Assembly: GCA_011037195.1 (NCBI GenBank)
Contig: JAAEAF010001967.1
Coordinates: forward strand, 1-64,000
Length of the DNA stretch: 64,000 nt
Direction: 5' to 3'
From: Triatoma infestans
Lineage: Eukaryota; Arthropoda; Insecta; Hemiptera; Reduviidae
Positions within the stretch are counted from its first letter, which is position 1, and each line of letters starts with the position of its first letter. The notes beneath the pieces are model-generated. The model ran no database searches and was not told where the DNA came from. It was given only the letters and a program-made list of their open reading frames with translations. Below are positions 46,815 through 58,159 of this stretch, piece by piece. Both the position numbers and the translations under genes were made by a program.

Positions 46815-47135
46815 TGAAGAGAGAAGAAGACGAACAAGAAAGAAAAGGAAAAAAAGAAAAGAAAGAAGTAGAAAAACAGAAGACGAAGGGAAGAAATGGA
46901 AAAAGTGAAAGAAAAACAGGACGAAGAAAAATATGAAGAAGAATTAGAGAAAACGAGGTAGAAGAAAAATAATAATAAGGAGGATTAAAAGAATAAAGAG
47001 AAGAGTAAGAAGAGAAAGCAGAAGAAAGGAGGAGCAGCGGAAGAAGGAGGAAGGAAATGTGGAAGAAGAAAAAGAAAAACAAAAAGAGAGTAGGAAGCAG
47101 AAGGACAAGAAGAAGAGGAAAAAGAAGATGATAAA
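46815..47135 (+). repeat. Long purine tract (GAA/AAG/GGA)
   Basis: About 320 bases almost free of C and with very few T on the plus strand, made of irregular GAAGA, AAAG and GGA units. Minus-strand frames here are Ser/Phe/Leu-rich by-products. Such tracts can form triplex or other non-B DNA; no gene inferred. Confidence 0.85.
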
Positions 47136-47699
47136 TATAAATTTCATCCACAAAATTTTCATCCAGAAAATAGCTGCAATGGCAAATCCACTACTTTATG
47201 TACATCGTATATCAACCTCCAGTAAGTGTAAAATGTAGACATAAGAAGATGGAAGTCAGTTGTGATGAAGTGAAGAAAATTAGGGCATTAAAAACGTGAA
47301 TAGGGCATACGTTGATTACGTATGCTAAAAACAGCTGAATAGACGAAAGTCCTTCCAGCATATATCAAATGGCGCTGTATTTCTCATTCATTAGGTAGGA
47401 ATTGTATATTTACCTTATAAGGAGTGAAAATCTAAATGATTTACACATTTAAAGTGCTATTTTTTCTACGTGTGGATTTTAGGATGTAAAAGTTTTGTTA
47501 AATTCCTTATATTATTAGGATCAAATAACTGAGCCGCGAGAAATAATTATATAATGTTTTAATATTAACTTTGACGACTTCTTTAAAAAAAAACAAAAAA
47601 AAAAAAAACGAAATTTCTCTGGGGGCTAGAGACGCCAAAAATCTCTTGTCTACTTCCACCATACACCCTTGAAAGGATTGGGGCAACGGACCAGACATC

Positions 47700-48420
47700 G
47701 TAGCTTATCGAAAATTTTCCGGCATTGTTCAGAAGGAAATTCACGCAGCCACAATACGTCCAGTCTAAGTCCTCGACAAGAAGTTCCTATCCGCGACCGG
47801 CCAGGCTGTCCATTAAAGCATTGAGTTCATGGAATTCATCGGTTCAAAAAAAAGTACGGGAATGTTTCTGCATGTATAGGACTTTGTCAAGAACAATAAA
47901 GTTAACATTTACTTTAGGTACCTAGGCGTGTTGGCATAGAAGGAAATGAGATAGGGAACATGCTGGCTAGGAAAGGCGCTGCTTCCCCACTTCATAGGAC
48001 CAGTGATACAAAGAACTAGTCTGTCCGAAAAGAGAATTGAAATAAGGAAAAGGTTCTGAGAAAATGGCTTAGCTCATATTCCCTCAAGAGGCATTGAAGA
48101 CTCAAAGGGCACCTGACCTGAAGAAGCAGGTACTAGTCCTGTAAATTCAGTGAAGACACTGAGGGACTCCAATGACCCTTTTAACGGAATGCGATGGTAT
48201 CATCCTGAAAAGAAGTTGGAAGCCTGGATACCTTCGGTGTGATGATGGAAGATATACCCTTCCAAGAACCATCCCACGCTCTCTGATCACCCAATCCAAG
48301 TTAAGTTCTCTGAACATTGATGAACAGTATCGTACTGGCACCAGTACGGAGTGCACAGCAAACCTATTTTATCCGTTGGCACTATAGCCCTTGAAAGAAA
48401 TAAAATAATATTTTCTCATT
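47700..48420 (+). pseudogene. LINE ORF2 C-terminal RNase H remnant
   Basis: A frame around 47806 gives SIKALSSWNSSVQKKVREC, like the helix after the third RNase H Asp (usually SDSQAAIKALSS), with the Asp lost. RRVGIEGNEIGNMLARKGAA (about 47928-47990) matches the fourth region (VPGH-GI-GNE-AD-LA-KGA), with His and Asp changed. Later pieces (LLTECDGIILKRSWKPG, about 48170, and FYPLAL before a stop at 48386) resemble LINE C-terminal text. Several shifts separate the parts. It is a dead 3' part of an I- or R1-like element; a weak A-rich tail is seen near 48397. Confidence 0.62.
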
Positions 48421-50060
48421 AAGGGAATAAGGAAAAGATGGTTAATTCTTTTTAGGGAGTGATTTTTTTAATTTAATGATTCCAGCATTTCCAGATCGTA
48501 CCTTAATCCTTTTTGAAATTCGTTGCTGGGGCTGTTTTTATGTGAAAGAAAGGAAATAAAATTAATTATGTAAAGATATAATTTTCTACAGACAAACAAA
48601 AAGTGCAACAGAAAAATCAAATTAAAAACATTACCATTTCATTGCTGAACATTTTAATTATTTCAAACAACCAGATTTTGTTTCAAGCCGTCACAGATGT
48701 TCAAAGTTGATTTAAGAACAGTTGGGAATGACATCTTTATAAACAAAGTTGAGGATTTTATTAAAAAAAAATCCAGCATAGAATTTCTGGTTATTCGCCA
48801 AATTAATAATAGATATTTAATGAAATGATGAATTTCTAATATATTTTCTCCTTACTGACATTTAACACGTTTGAAATGGATTGAAATATTGATGAAAAAA
48901 TGCGAAAAGAATAGAATCTTTTTAGTTTCTATTTTTAAACGTATAGAAAAATATTGTAAAATGGATATTGAGGTTAGGTCATAGTAATCTGAAAAAACCG
49001 CTCACTGCAATTACTGTAGTTCTAAATGGCAGATTTTCCAAAAATCTATTCAAAATTTTAGTAAAATATAAATAGTGGGGGAAGCCAAACACTATAATGC
49101 GTGGCATCTTAGAAGCTAGCATGTCGTTTCATCTTTTAGAACAACCTACTAACATAATTATCATGAAAAAAAGAAGTTTGAAAAGATTAGAAATGATTAT
49201 TCATTAATACTTGAAGCAAATCTCTTTTGCCAATATTTTACAACTGGACGTTATAGAATGTGTAATGCTGTAGTGCTGCTAGAGGTACATGATGGTGGCG
49301 TTTACTGCGGCTGGTATTGAACTATTGAGTCCAGCTATATGTGTGATATGAATTTGCTGCCTTGCTTTCATTACACGCATTGTGATCCTTGAATTGTAAA
49401 AAAAAACAGTAAGATGATTTTTACATAAAATAAAGAGGAAGTATGCTCAATATAGGAGAACTGGCCAAACAATATCAGAATCTTAGAATCAGGAAACAGA
49501 GAAAAAGGGGTAACCAAAAAGCTGAGCTGTTAGTATTGGTTATCCAAAGTGGTAAAAATGTGTAGTAAGAGGAACATTCATATAATGGAGAAAAAGGAAG
49601 AACGTAGAAGATAGAAACGACCAATACAATTTCAAGTTGATTGTATAAGCAATACACGAACCAAAACACTGCCATACTAAAGAGCCGCTAGTGCTAGCAA
49701 CTAGGTACTGTAAGAGGTGGCAAGAAAAAAAGAAAGGAAACTTCTTCTATAGTTCTCTGTTTCACTTTGTGCTCAACACACACAATGTGTAGTAGAAACA
49801 TGTGTTTAGTAGACTGGAAGGCAAACCTCGACTCAACACAAACACTTCCCATTCAAAGTGGGCACATATGTGGTACCTACCTCACTCTATACAGCTTTAC
49901 GTCTTTCCATACAAGAACTTTCTTTGTTATAAACGACATTTTGTCCACTACTTACTAATTCTAGGAAATTCTAATACCATCCTAGCGTGGAATGCGGAAA
50001 CTTCGCAACAACAAAACAAATACGGACTTGTGTTGTATTCTATCTACAATAACAAAAGAA
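48421..50060. other. Unassigned AT-rich sequence
   Basis: No gene or element recognised; overlapping frames at 49767-50068 have no known motif. Confidence 0.4.
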
Positions 50061-50064
50061 AAGA

Positions 50065-50405
50065 GTAAAAAATTTGGCGTGTGCTGTGAAACCTTCACAC
50101 TACTCTCTCTTACTGAAATTTACATCGCTTTCTAATAACAACATTTTTTTTTAAAAATTATAATACTTATTAGATGTTTAGTTGTCTTTAATGTACGAGT
50201 ATATCAATGGCAGAATCTTTACTACATAAAACCACTTTTTTGAGAAAGGCATTCATTACCTTCCTCTACCCCTGAAACCCCTCTTAAAAATGAACTTTCT
50301 CAGGAAAAAAGTTACAAACAAAAGTGATAGGTCTCTGTATTTATAGTTAGTATACAAAATGTAATGAATCCATTGGTGTTTTTATGAATAAAATCGCAAA
50401 AAAAA
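50065..50405 (+). mobile_element. Dominant repeat family, left half of a split copy
   Basis: Starts TTTGGCGTGTGCTGTGAAAC with ACTCTCTCTTACTGAAATT after it, runs through ACAAACAAAAGTGATAGGTC and stops at ATAAAATCGCAAAAA, where an A-type copy begins. Continues at 51375. Confidence 0.8.
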
Positions 50406-51374
50406 TCTGGTGTGAAACACTCACACAACTTTCACTTACTCCAGTTCTCAAAATTATAATTGACAAATGTTATAGTTAGTGTACCAAAATTAATGAAATT
50501 CGTCGAAAACTGAAAAAATTGTTCAGTAAAAGCGCACTTCCGGTTTACTAATTTTATTGAAACTTGGAATTTTGGCTATCTATTTATTTCCAATTAATTT
50601 GTTTGGATGATAGAATTGTATAATCAACTATGATAGCATTTTAAAGAAAAACATAACCCTACCCCTTCCCTAAAAGTCCCCTTAAATGAATGTTCCTAGA
50701 GAAATGTTTTAAGTAAAAGTTGTAGATCTTTGTATGCGTAGTTATATATGAGAAGTTTCAAGAAAATCATCGGAGCCATTTTTGAGAACATCGCGAAAAA
50801 GTGAAAAAAACCATTTAGTAAAGTGGTAAAGTAAACGCACTTCCGGTTATGCGATTTATTTCAAACTTGGAATTTCAACAATATATTTAATTCTAATTGA
50901 CATTATTTAGATGAGCGAATTGTCCAATAAACTGAAATAGCACTTTACATGAAAACCTAACCCCACCACACATCCAAAAGTGCCCTTAAATGAATTTTTC
51001 CAGAGAAATGTTTGAAATAAAAGTTGTAGCTCTTTGTAAGCGTAGTTGATGACGCAAGTTTAATGAAAATGTTGGAGCCATTTTTGAGGAAATCGGAAAA
51101 AACTAAAAAAAAAAAAAAAACTAGTAAAATGGTACTTCCGGTTGTGGAATTTTGACAGGTAACGTACTGTCAGATCCCATGGTGATACCTAAACGGAATA
51201 TCAAGTTTGAACTTTCTACGATTTTTCGTTTTTGAGCTATGCACACACACAGACCATTTGCCAAAAAACCACTTTTTTGGACTCAGGGGACCTCAAAACG
51301 GATATTTCCAGTGTAAACTTGATATCGAAAATTTGGCACGATACAATACTTCCTCTTACGGAGTAAGAGAAAGT
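50406..51374 (+). mobile_element. Dominant repeat family, A-type copy with two internal units
   Basis: Begins TCTGGTGTGAAACACTCACAC. The 5' subterminal repeat is 50428-50442 (one mismatch) and its 3' partner 51360-51374. Unlike the copies at 41520 and 43830 it has two tandem diverged units of about 300 bases (about 50516-50826 and 50827-51127), each with CGCACTTCCGGTT, a GAATTGT block, TAAAAGTTGTAG and GGAGCCATTTTTGAG, before the 3' module. The (CA) run is short (51242-51251). Inserted inside another copy of its own family. Confidence 0.88.
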
Positions 51375-51600
51375 AAAAAAAGATAAAATTGTTCAGTAAA
51401 AACGCACTTCCAGTCAAGCGAATTTTGGGAACATTTTTAATTCTAAGTAATATTATTTACATGAGAGAATCGAATAATAAACTATTAATAGTACTTTAAA
51501 GGAAAACAACCACCAACACCCCCACCCACTCCATCACAAAAAACCATAAATACATTTTCCGGGGGAACTGTTTCAAGAAAAAAATTAATATTTAAAAGCT
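51375..51600 (+). mobile_element. Dominant repeat family, right part of the split copy
   Basis: Resumes AAAATTGTTCAGTAAAAACG then CACTTCCAGTCAAGCGAATTT, exactly where other copies continue after ATCGCAAAAA. The 3' third is missing. Confidence 0.75.
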
Positions 51601-51879
51601 TAATATGTAAAGTGTGAAGAAAATGGTGTTATGTAATACTGTTATATTGGTGTACTTAATAATAGTTGAAAAAAGGAAGATCAGCTGATTCAATAATAAA
51701 TAAACAGCTGATGCAGAAAAATAATTTAATCAGTTGTAAAAACAGCTGTAGAAATGTGTTATGTATATTAAATAAAAAAAGCAATGGAACATGAAGGCAA
51801 GTTCTAAAAAAAAAAAGTAAATAAATAAAATAAATATAACCAGTTAAGGTTTGATATATTTAAAAAAATAACTTATACT

Positions 51880-52500
51880 CTCAAAAGATTGATATGAAAG
51901 GACATTGGTGAAGAGGACGAGACCCAACTGGGTGTTAGATAAAAGCCAATTTGGAAGGCAGCGTTTCGCCGCCATCCATCAGTTACAGCCACACAGCCGC
52001 TTTCCCGCTATGCCACACTGCTCACCGCCTCTCCAAACCGCCGCTGGGGAATGTTCCCAATACACTACTATTCTCTTCCGTACACCCCTCTTCACTGGGC
52101 TATTCCCAAGGGAAATAGGGTTTTCTAGCTAACTCAGTTCTGTTACTAACCCATACCAAGAGACCACGGGCACCCCATTCCAACTGAGTAAGGCCGCTCT
52201 ATATAGCATTCTCTCTTCCAACTGTACGCCGGTTACGCTCCTTCCAACTACCTTCCTACTACCAGCGGTTTCCATCACTCTGTCTTTCTCCCGTTACCTA
52301 TGTCTTCCAACCTCCACATACTCGCGCTTTGTATGGTGGAAGCGAGAATGCAGTTTCTCCCTTAACCAAATAACCGGAGAGCCTGCCCTGCGGTAAACTT
52401 GTAACTTTTTACATTGTCAAATTTAACCAAGCGCTCTTTTATCAAAGAAAACCACACCGCCCTAACCAGAGCGGGAAGATAGCCCTTCTTTTTTTGGCTC
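51880..52500. other. Less AT-rich, apparently unique stretch
   Basis: Richer in C and G than its surroundings, with no recognisable repeat and no frame beyond 75 codons. The frame at 51905-52132 has no motif. It could be an untranslated exon, promoter-proximal DNA or an unrecognised element. The CGTTTCGCCGCCATCCATCAG text (51964 on, in part) superficially resembles the ribozyme-like cores on the minus strand but lacks a helix II loop. Confidence 0.3.
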
Positions 52501-52949
52501 ACAACATCTTTGCATTATCCCATTTTTTTGTATTTAAAAGATGGAAAATGTAGGAAAGCTTATGAATTTACTAATCTGTTGCAAATAATTACTATAAATA
52601 TAATTTTTTTTCTTCTTTTTCAAATTAAAGTTACATTCAACAATCTAAAATTCTCAGCTCCCCAACAGTTTAAAATTCTCCCAAAATTTCCCAAGCGTCC
52701 TCGTATTAACCATCCCAAAACTAAGCTAAACAATACTTCCAATTGCCACCACCAGATAGCTCGTCGATTTCTACTTATTAAAAAAAAATCCCACCGTTAT
52801 AACATCTCACAATAATCCTCTCATCTTGTTATTTATCTCCGGCAATCCTAACTGTCAACTTTAAACGATTTTTGGCCATGAGGACTGTAAAATGTAAAAT
52901 TCCGTTGTATAGCAGTGTTTCTGGTTTCCAATAGAGAGCCACGTATGAT

Positions 52950-53605
52950 AAGCAGGTAGATAGATAATGATGATGGGAAAACCAGAACACTCGTACTGGC
53001 CTTTAACTTACAATTTGTTTTGCGCGTATTTCACAGTAAGGAGGGCAAAGAGATTTTAGAATAAGTGACCGAGCGAAAAGTTGGTTGGTAGCACGTTGTA
53101 TGTAGAATGCTGTAGTGTTGCTGTCGAATGTGAAGAGTGAAATGACTAGTTAGAACTCGTGCCTGCTCTAACGATGATGACCTCTAAACGGTCATGTAGC
53201 TAAATAGCTTAATGTACACTTCGGTGTTAAAATGTAGACTGACTCGTTCTCTTTAAAATAAAGTTGGTGACTGGTCAAAGTTAGATTGTTGACTGACTCA
53301 AGTTTGGTTTGCTGACTTGTATTCTTTAAATTTGATTTAGTGATTAGCTAAAGTTGGATTGGTGCCTGCTCTAAGCGCCTCAAATGGTCAGCTTAATTCC
53401 CACTTTTCTTACAGGTGGTGACAGCTTCACGGTTAAAGTTGGGCTCCGTAGTTATAAGCCTATTCGCCAATACACAGCTGTGGGCATGGACAAAGTGTGT
53501 AATGTGTAGTTGATATACGCTAGAAAGGCGACAGTGGCGCCTTGGTCGGCTGCAGATGAAACTTCTCAGTGGCGAATTTTACAAGCAATTGTTTCCATTA
53601 AATTA
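52950..53605 (+). repeat. Unclassified dispersed repeat, copy 1
   Basis: Shares with 55525-56050 the text series ACACTCG-ACTGG, ACAATTT, TTGGTAGCACG-TG-ATGTAGAAT, GTGGGCATG-ACAAAG, TGTAATG-TTAGTTGA and CAATTGTTTCCATTA. It is interrupted internally by GTTGGTGACTGGT-type short repeats (53264-53370). No frame. Could be an LTR or another non-coding element. Confidence 0.6.
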
Positions 53606-54231
53606 ATGGATTCAATAGCAAACTAATGGATTCATAGCAATCAAAATAATTAAAATTATGGAAAGTGTAATCAGTGTGTATGTGTGCATATTTAAATTTT
53701 AAAAAAATACATTCTTTGTATATATATGTATTTTTTTCATTTATAATAAAAAAAATAATAATAAAATAAATTTCCATGAATTTCAAGATTTTATTAAAAA
53801 GAAAATACTTGAAAAAATTGACTGAAAAAAAGAAGAAGAAATAATGAAACTGTGCGTTTATTTAATTGAAACATAAAATCTGAGTTCATCATCCAAGCTG
53901 AGTTAATTTTTAGTATTCATTTTTATTTTTATTATGTGGGTATGGGTTCATACTAATTACACTATGTAAATAGAACTATAAGATAACCAGGTATGTATAC
54001 AAATAAACATAAATCTTAGATTATATAAATTGAAAGTTATAATTTTCCCAAATACACTACTATGAACTGAAATATAATACAATACATGACTAAAATTGAA
54101 CAATATTGAATTCATTCATTAATATATCTAGATTAAACGTTTCATTGTTCATTAGCATTATTACTATTATTGTGAATGGGGATTTTGACGTAATTAATAA
54201 TGTTAATTGAAATTATGGTCAGATAATTTTC

Positions 54232-54760
54232 ACTTACTCTTACGGCTGGTTAAAAGGAAGTATTGCGATCGTGTCAAATTTTCAATTTGGATTTTTTACC
54301 GGAAATAACAAGTTCATTTCAACTAGCAATAATCGCACCTCAGGAGACCTTCATTGGTTACTATATTGCCTCTGCGCAAGAGTGACCTCTGATGTTGAGA
54401 CGCCCTAAATTATAAAAAAATAAGTTCCGAAAAAATGGATTTTAGAAAATGGTTTGTGTGCACGCGCATATATTTATATGTGTCTGCGTGTGTATGTGAA
54501 CGGCATAGCTCCAAAACGGAAGCTCACGAAAAGTTCATACTTGCCATTTCATACGAGGACAACAGGAAGTAACCTGTTAGAATTCGCCGACCGAAAAAAG
54601 TACTAATTTACGGAAAGGATTTTTCAGTTTTTTTGTGATTTTCTCGAAAATGAACTCAGTGGATTTTTTTTTTACTAAACCAACTACACGTATTACGAAA
54701 TACAACTTTTATTAGTAACATTTTTTGGGGAGAAATTCATTTACCATCAACCATTTTCTG
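54232..54760 (-). mobile_element. Dominant repeat family, opposite-orientation copy
   Basis: On the plus strand: CTTACTCTTACGGCTGG, GGAAGTATTGCGATCGTGTC, TTACCGGAAATAAC, GTGTGTATGTGAACGGCATAG, AGTTCATACTTGCC and TTTTTGTGATTTTCTCGAAA, all reverse complements of the family's 3' half. A foreign-looking stretch at about 54320-54410 interrupts it. Confidence 0.8.
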
Positions 54761-54849
54761 CATTTTCTAGAAAAAATTACTTTTTGGCGGTCTCAACAGT
54801 TGTGCGATTTCATTTCCTTATTAAATTTTTTAAGCTTCCATTGTCTAAA

Positions 54850-55025
54850 TAAAATGGTGTAATGGCAGCAGGCAGGCATATGGTTGAGAATGATAATGTG
54901 AGAACACACGAACTGCTCAATGAACTCACAATTTATATTCGAATGATTTTACTGAGTGAGAGAGAAGAGATAATGAGGATAGAGTGATTGATAACTTATG
55001 ATCTCAGAAATGTCTAATGAATTCT
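54850..55025 (+). repeat. Unclassified dispersed repeat, partial copy
   Basis: GGCAGCAGGCAGG, GAGAACACACGAACTGC and CACAATTTATATTCG parallel the starts of the copies at 52950 and 55525. Only the first part is present. Confidence 0.5.
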
Positions 55026-55524
55026 AGACGTTTCACGATTGTTTAACCTTCTTCTTGCATACTTGTTCCAAGACTCTTACTGATTTTTAAACTTTAGTTA
55101 CTTTAAGAATCTTGGGGTTAAGAATGATGTAAGCTGCAATTCGGAACCCGTACTATACGAAATCTGGATCTGATTCCTTAAAAAATTGATCGGAGTACCT
55201 GGAAGTGGCAGACATATCAAGGCACTGGCGTCGTTTACTGAATGTCTGTTGCGCATTAGAATAATATTAGTGGTGCTGTACTGTGGAGGCATTAATAGTA
55301 CACATATCAATCTAACTCGTAATTATTTCCTCCTGAAACTAGGCATTTTTCCATTGACGAAAGACTTACTCTAACGAAATTTTCCGTTCTGAAAACTCTT
55401 AAAGCATAAAAAGACAATCCAATCCAGACATCATAACAAAGCAAAAGTCCTTGCGCACATGCCAGACTAAATACTCATGTAATACCAATACTATGATTCA
55501 TAATATTCGCGACAAATGTTCATT
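55026..55524. other. Unassigned sequence between repeat copies
   Basis: Frames on both strands at 55098-55374 have no known motif. It may be internal sequence of an element flanked by the dispersed repeat. Confidence 0.3.
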
Positions 55525-56050
55525 GGCTGCAGGTTGATGATTGATAAATGGTGACTGGTAAAATGATAAAATGAAAACACTCGAACTGGCTCCAAATTCA
55601 CAATTTATACTTTACGATACTCAAGAAGAGAGACAGATTGCATAGGGAGTAGAGTACCCGAGCAAAGAGTTATGATTGGTAGCACGATGAATGTAGAATA
55701 TTAGATTTGACTGTTTAAACTCGCTTAATGGTAGTTAGATTTCTTTCTTGTACTAACGGTAGATTAGCTAGTCTCACTTTATTCCTGAAAGTTCAATTAG
55801 TGAATGACACTTAATTCTCTCAGTTGGTCGGCTTTGATCAATTTCTCTTAACCCTTAGGCCAGCTTCTAGGAGAGAGTTCGGTTGTCGAAGCGCATTTGC
55901 CAAAACCTTGTAGTGGGCATGACAAAGGATGTAATGCTTAGTTGAAATGCGCTTGGAGGCACAGTAATAGATCGAACTACCTTTTGTGTGGCACATTTCC
56001 AGGCGATTGCTTCCATTACATCAGGGGATGCAGTAGGAAACTCAAAGTTG
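55525..56050 (+). repeat. Unclassified dispersed repeat, copy 2
   Basis: Homologous over its length to 52950-53605 in the same orientation, with many substitutions and indels; ends near CGATTGCTTCCATTACATC. Confidence 0.6.
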
Positions 56051-56084
56051 ATATTCCATTATAACATAACAAAGCTTACTGTAA

Positions 56085-56475
56085 CAAAACAGTAAGGTTT
56101 TGGACTAAATTCATGAACCGGAAGTGCAACTACATTGAATGATTTTTTCATTCTTTACTCGAATATGGCTCCTGCAATTTTCTTTAAACTTTGACTAAAA
56201 AAAATGTAGATGCCTATCACTTTTATATGCAACTGTCCTCGTTGTAAATCAATTTAAGAAGGGTTCTAGGAGAGTTGTAACAATGCTGATTCCGAATTTG
56301 AAGTAAATCGGTTAACCAATTTCACAAAATAAAACGGCTGCATTATTTTTCTTTAAACATGGAATACATTGGGCAGATATACGTATATCTATCACTCTTA
56401 TTTGAAATATCTTTCAATAATAATTGATTTTTAAAGGATTTTGGAGAATCTGTAGCATGACATAATAAATACAAT
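56085..56475 (-). mobile_element. Dominant repeat family, opposite-orientation copy
   Basis: Two modules read on the minus strand: AGTTGCACTTCCGGTTCATG with its downstream half, and GAAATTGGTTAACCGATTTAC with the ATCACTCTTATTTGAAATAT block complement near 56390. Both ends are missing. Confidence 0.75.
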
Positions 56476-56558
56476 TTTGGGTTGATCGCTGGCGCTGTTT
56501 TCTTGATAACAACTATAAACAAATTCTAATAAATTGCTATTGGTGTATTATACTTATG

Positions 56559-56623
56559 TTAGAAATTATTTCTTATTTTAGGATGAAACATGAATCAAAA
56601 AATAATTATAACCAAAGGCTAAT
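56559..56623 (+). repeat. Imperfect direct repeat left of LINE
   Basis: TTAGAAATTATTTCTTATTTTA and later AATAATTATAACCAAAGGCTAAT correspond to 57558-57607 (one substitution in the second block, a size difference between the blocks). Confidence 0.6.
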
Positions 56624-56639
56624 AATTAATAAATATCTT

Positions 56640-57465
56640 TTCTCACTCATTCATTCAGTTCACGTCATAAAGGACCTTGGCCTCCTTCAACAAGATTTTC
56701 TAGGTTTCACGATCATCACCTTTCTCCGCCAGTCTGATGCCCAATTTCTGAAGATCTTCCTTCACGTTCTGTAGCCATAGCAAATACGGTCTTCCCCGTG
56801 GTCTTCTACTACTCGGATGTCCATCATATGCTTTTCTTATGCCACGGTTTGCATCCATTATATGTAGATGACCCAGCCGGCGTACCTTCCGATCTTCATA
56901 AATCCAACCAAATCGACCTCTTTGTACAACTCCTTCAGGTCGGCATTCTTCCTGATTCGGAACCAGCCGTTTTCCACTATTGGACCATACATCGTTCTGA
57001 GAACTTTTCTTTCCCAGCAGTTCAGTCTCAGTTCCTCCGAGGGAGTCTCCAAACTGACTATGGGCCTTAATCATTGTTTTATAGAAGGTGACCTTGGCGT
57101 ATCTAGATAAGTTCCTGTTTCGGAGAGTCGAGAGTAAAGCTGCATAACATCTATTTCAGCCGCAGTCCTGCTTTTTATGTCGTACCTGACATCATTTTTC
57201 TTAGTCAATATAGATCCTAAATACTTGAACTCACTAATGGCTCCGAAGCGGTGTTCCCCAACTTGTGACTCACCGAATCCCCTCAGTCTTCTAATTGTCA
57301 CCATATATTTTGTCTTTTCTTTATTTACCCGTAGTCCAAATTCTGCTGCTCCTTTCTCTAACGCCATGTAGCCTGACTTCAGTGCTGCTGCGCCCCTGGA
57401 TATTAGTGACACATCATCTGTGTAGGCTAGGTACTGACGACGTTTGACAAGATGCAATGCTTTGT
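56640..57465 (-). pseudogene. Non-LTR retrotransposon ORF2, 5'-truncated and frameshifted
   Basis: Minus strand: RQYLAYTDDVSLISRGAAAL holds the reverse transcriptase active site, YTDD at 57413-57424 (the family usually has YADD). FGLRVNKEKTKYMV, SEFKYLGSILTKKNDVRYD (about 57180-57240) and, after shifts, ERKVLRTMYGPIVENGWFRI follow; then HIMDANRGIRKAYDGHPSSR, RGRPYLLWLQNVKEDLQKLG and EAKVLYDVN before a stop near 56660. This is palm, thumb and C terminus of an endonuclease-type LINE. A TGAATGAATGAG tail follows. Upstream domains are missing. At least three frameshifts. The clade (RTE-like or related) is not certain. Confidence 0.88.
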
Positions 57466-57557
57466 ATGTAACAGTAAAAGGAAGTAACTGGTTAAAAACA
57501 CTTGATAAGGGCTTGGATATTTAAAAAAAAAATAATGAAAGACCGTTACGACTTATT

Positions 57558-57607
57558 TTAGAAATGATTTCTATTTTTTTTTTAAATAATTATAATCAAA
57601 GGCTAAT
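57558..57607 (+). repeat. Imperfect direct repeat right of LINE
   Basis: TTAGAAATGATTTCTATTTTTT then AATAATTATAATCAAAGGCTAAT; partner of 56559-56623. Confidence 0.6.
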
Positions 57608-58155
57608 ATTTCAACCAATATTATTTACTTTGGCAAATTTGCATGGTGATGATGTAAAAAAACAAAAAATAAAAATTGTGGTTTTCTGTTTAAAAAAATG
57701 TGTAGATACAAAAGACAATCCAAACAACTACAAGAGAGATATAAAATAGGGCCTGTTGCTTGGATAGTGCAGACAACCAATATTGTGACGGCGGGAATCT
57801 ATAATAGACAATACGTAAACTATGAATTGATTTTCCGATTCAAATAGAATGACATTTGACATTTTGCTAACTTTACCACCCCCCAAGTCATGCAATTTTG
57901 ATATGTCAAACTTTGCCTATATATATATATATATAATATACATTATCTCTCTCTCTCTCTCTCTCTTTGCTATCTTTCTCTCTTTTTTGTCTCTCTTTTT
58001 GGCTCTCATTCTCTCTCTGCCTCTCTCATACTCCCTCCTCATACAAATACCATACTCACGACAGCAATATTCACTTTTATCAATTTTCACATACAAAGGA
58101 CGTCTAAAACTATACAGAATGCCTATTTGAATAATACCTACATTTGGATTTAAAC
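57608..58155. other. Unassigned sequence with (TA)n and (CT)n
   Basis: (TA)n at about 57920-57935 and (CT)n at 57945-57967 followed by CT-rich DNA to about 58050. No gene recognised. Confidence 0.45.
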
Positions 58156-58159
58156 TTCG

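Noticed and set aside
46807..47151. 114-codon minus-strand frame rich in Leu, Ser and Phe
   Set aside because: It is the translation of the purine tract's complement; composition explains the open frame.
51955..51990. Ribozyme-like CUGAUGG...GAAACG on the minus strand
   Set aside because: An extra G breaks the CUGANGA box and there is no loop for helix II, so the match is likely chance.
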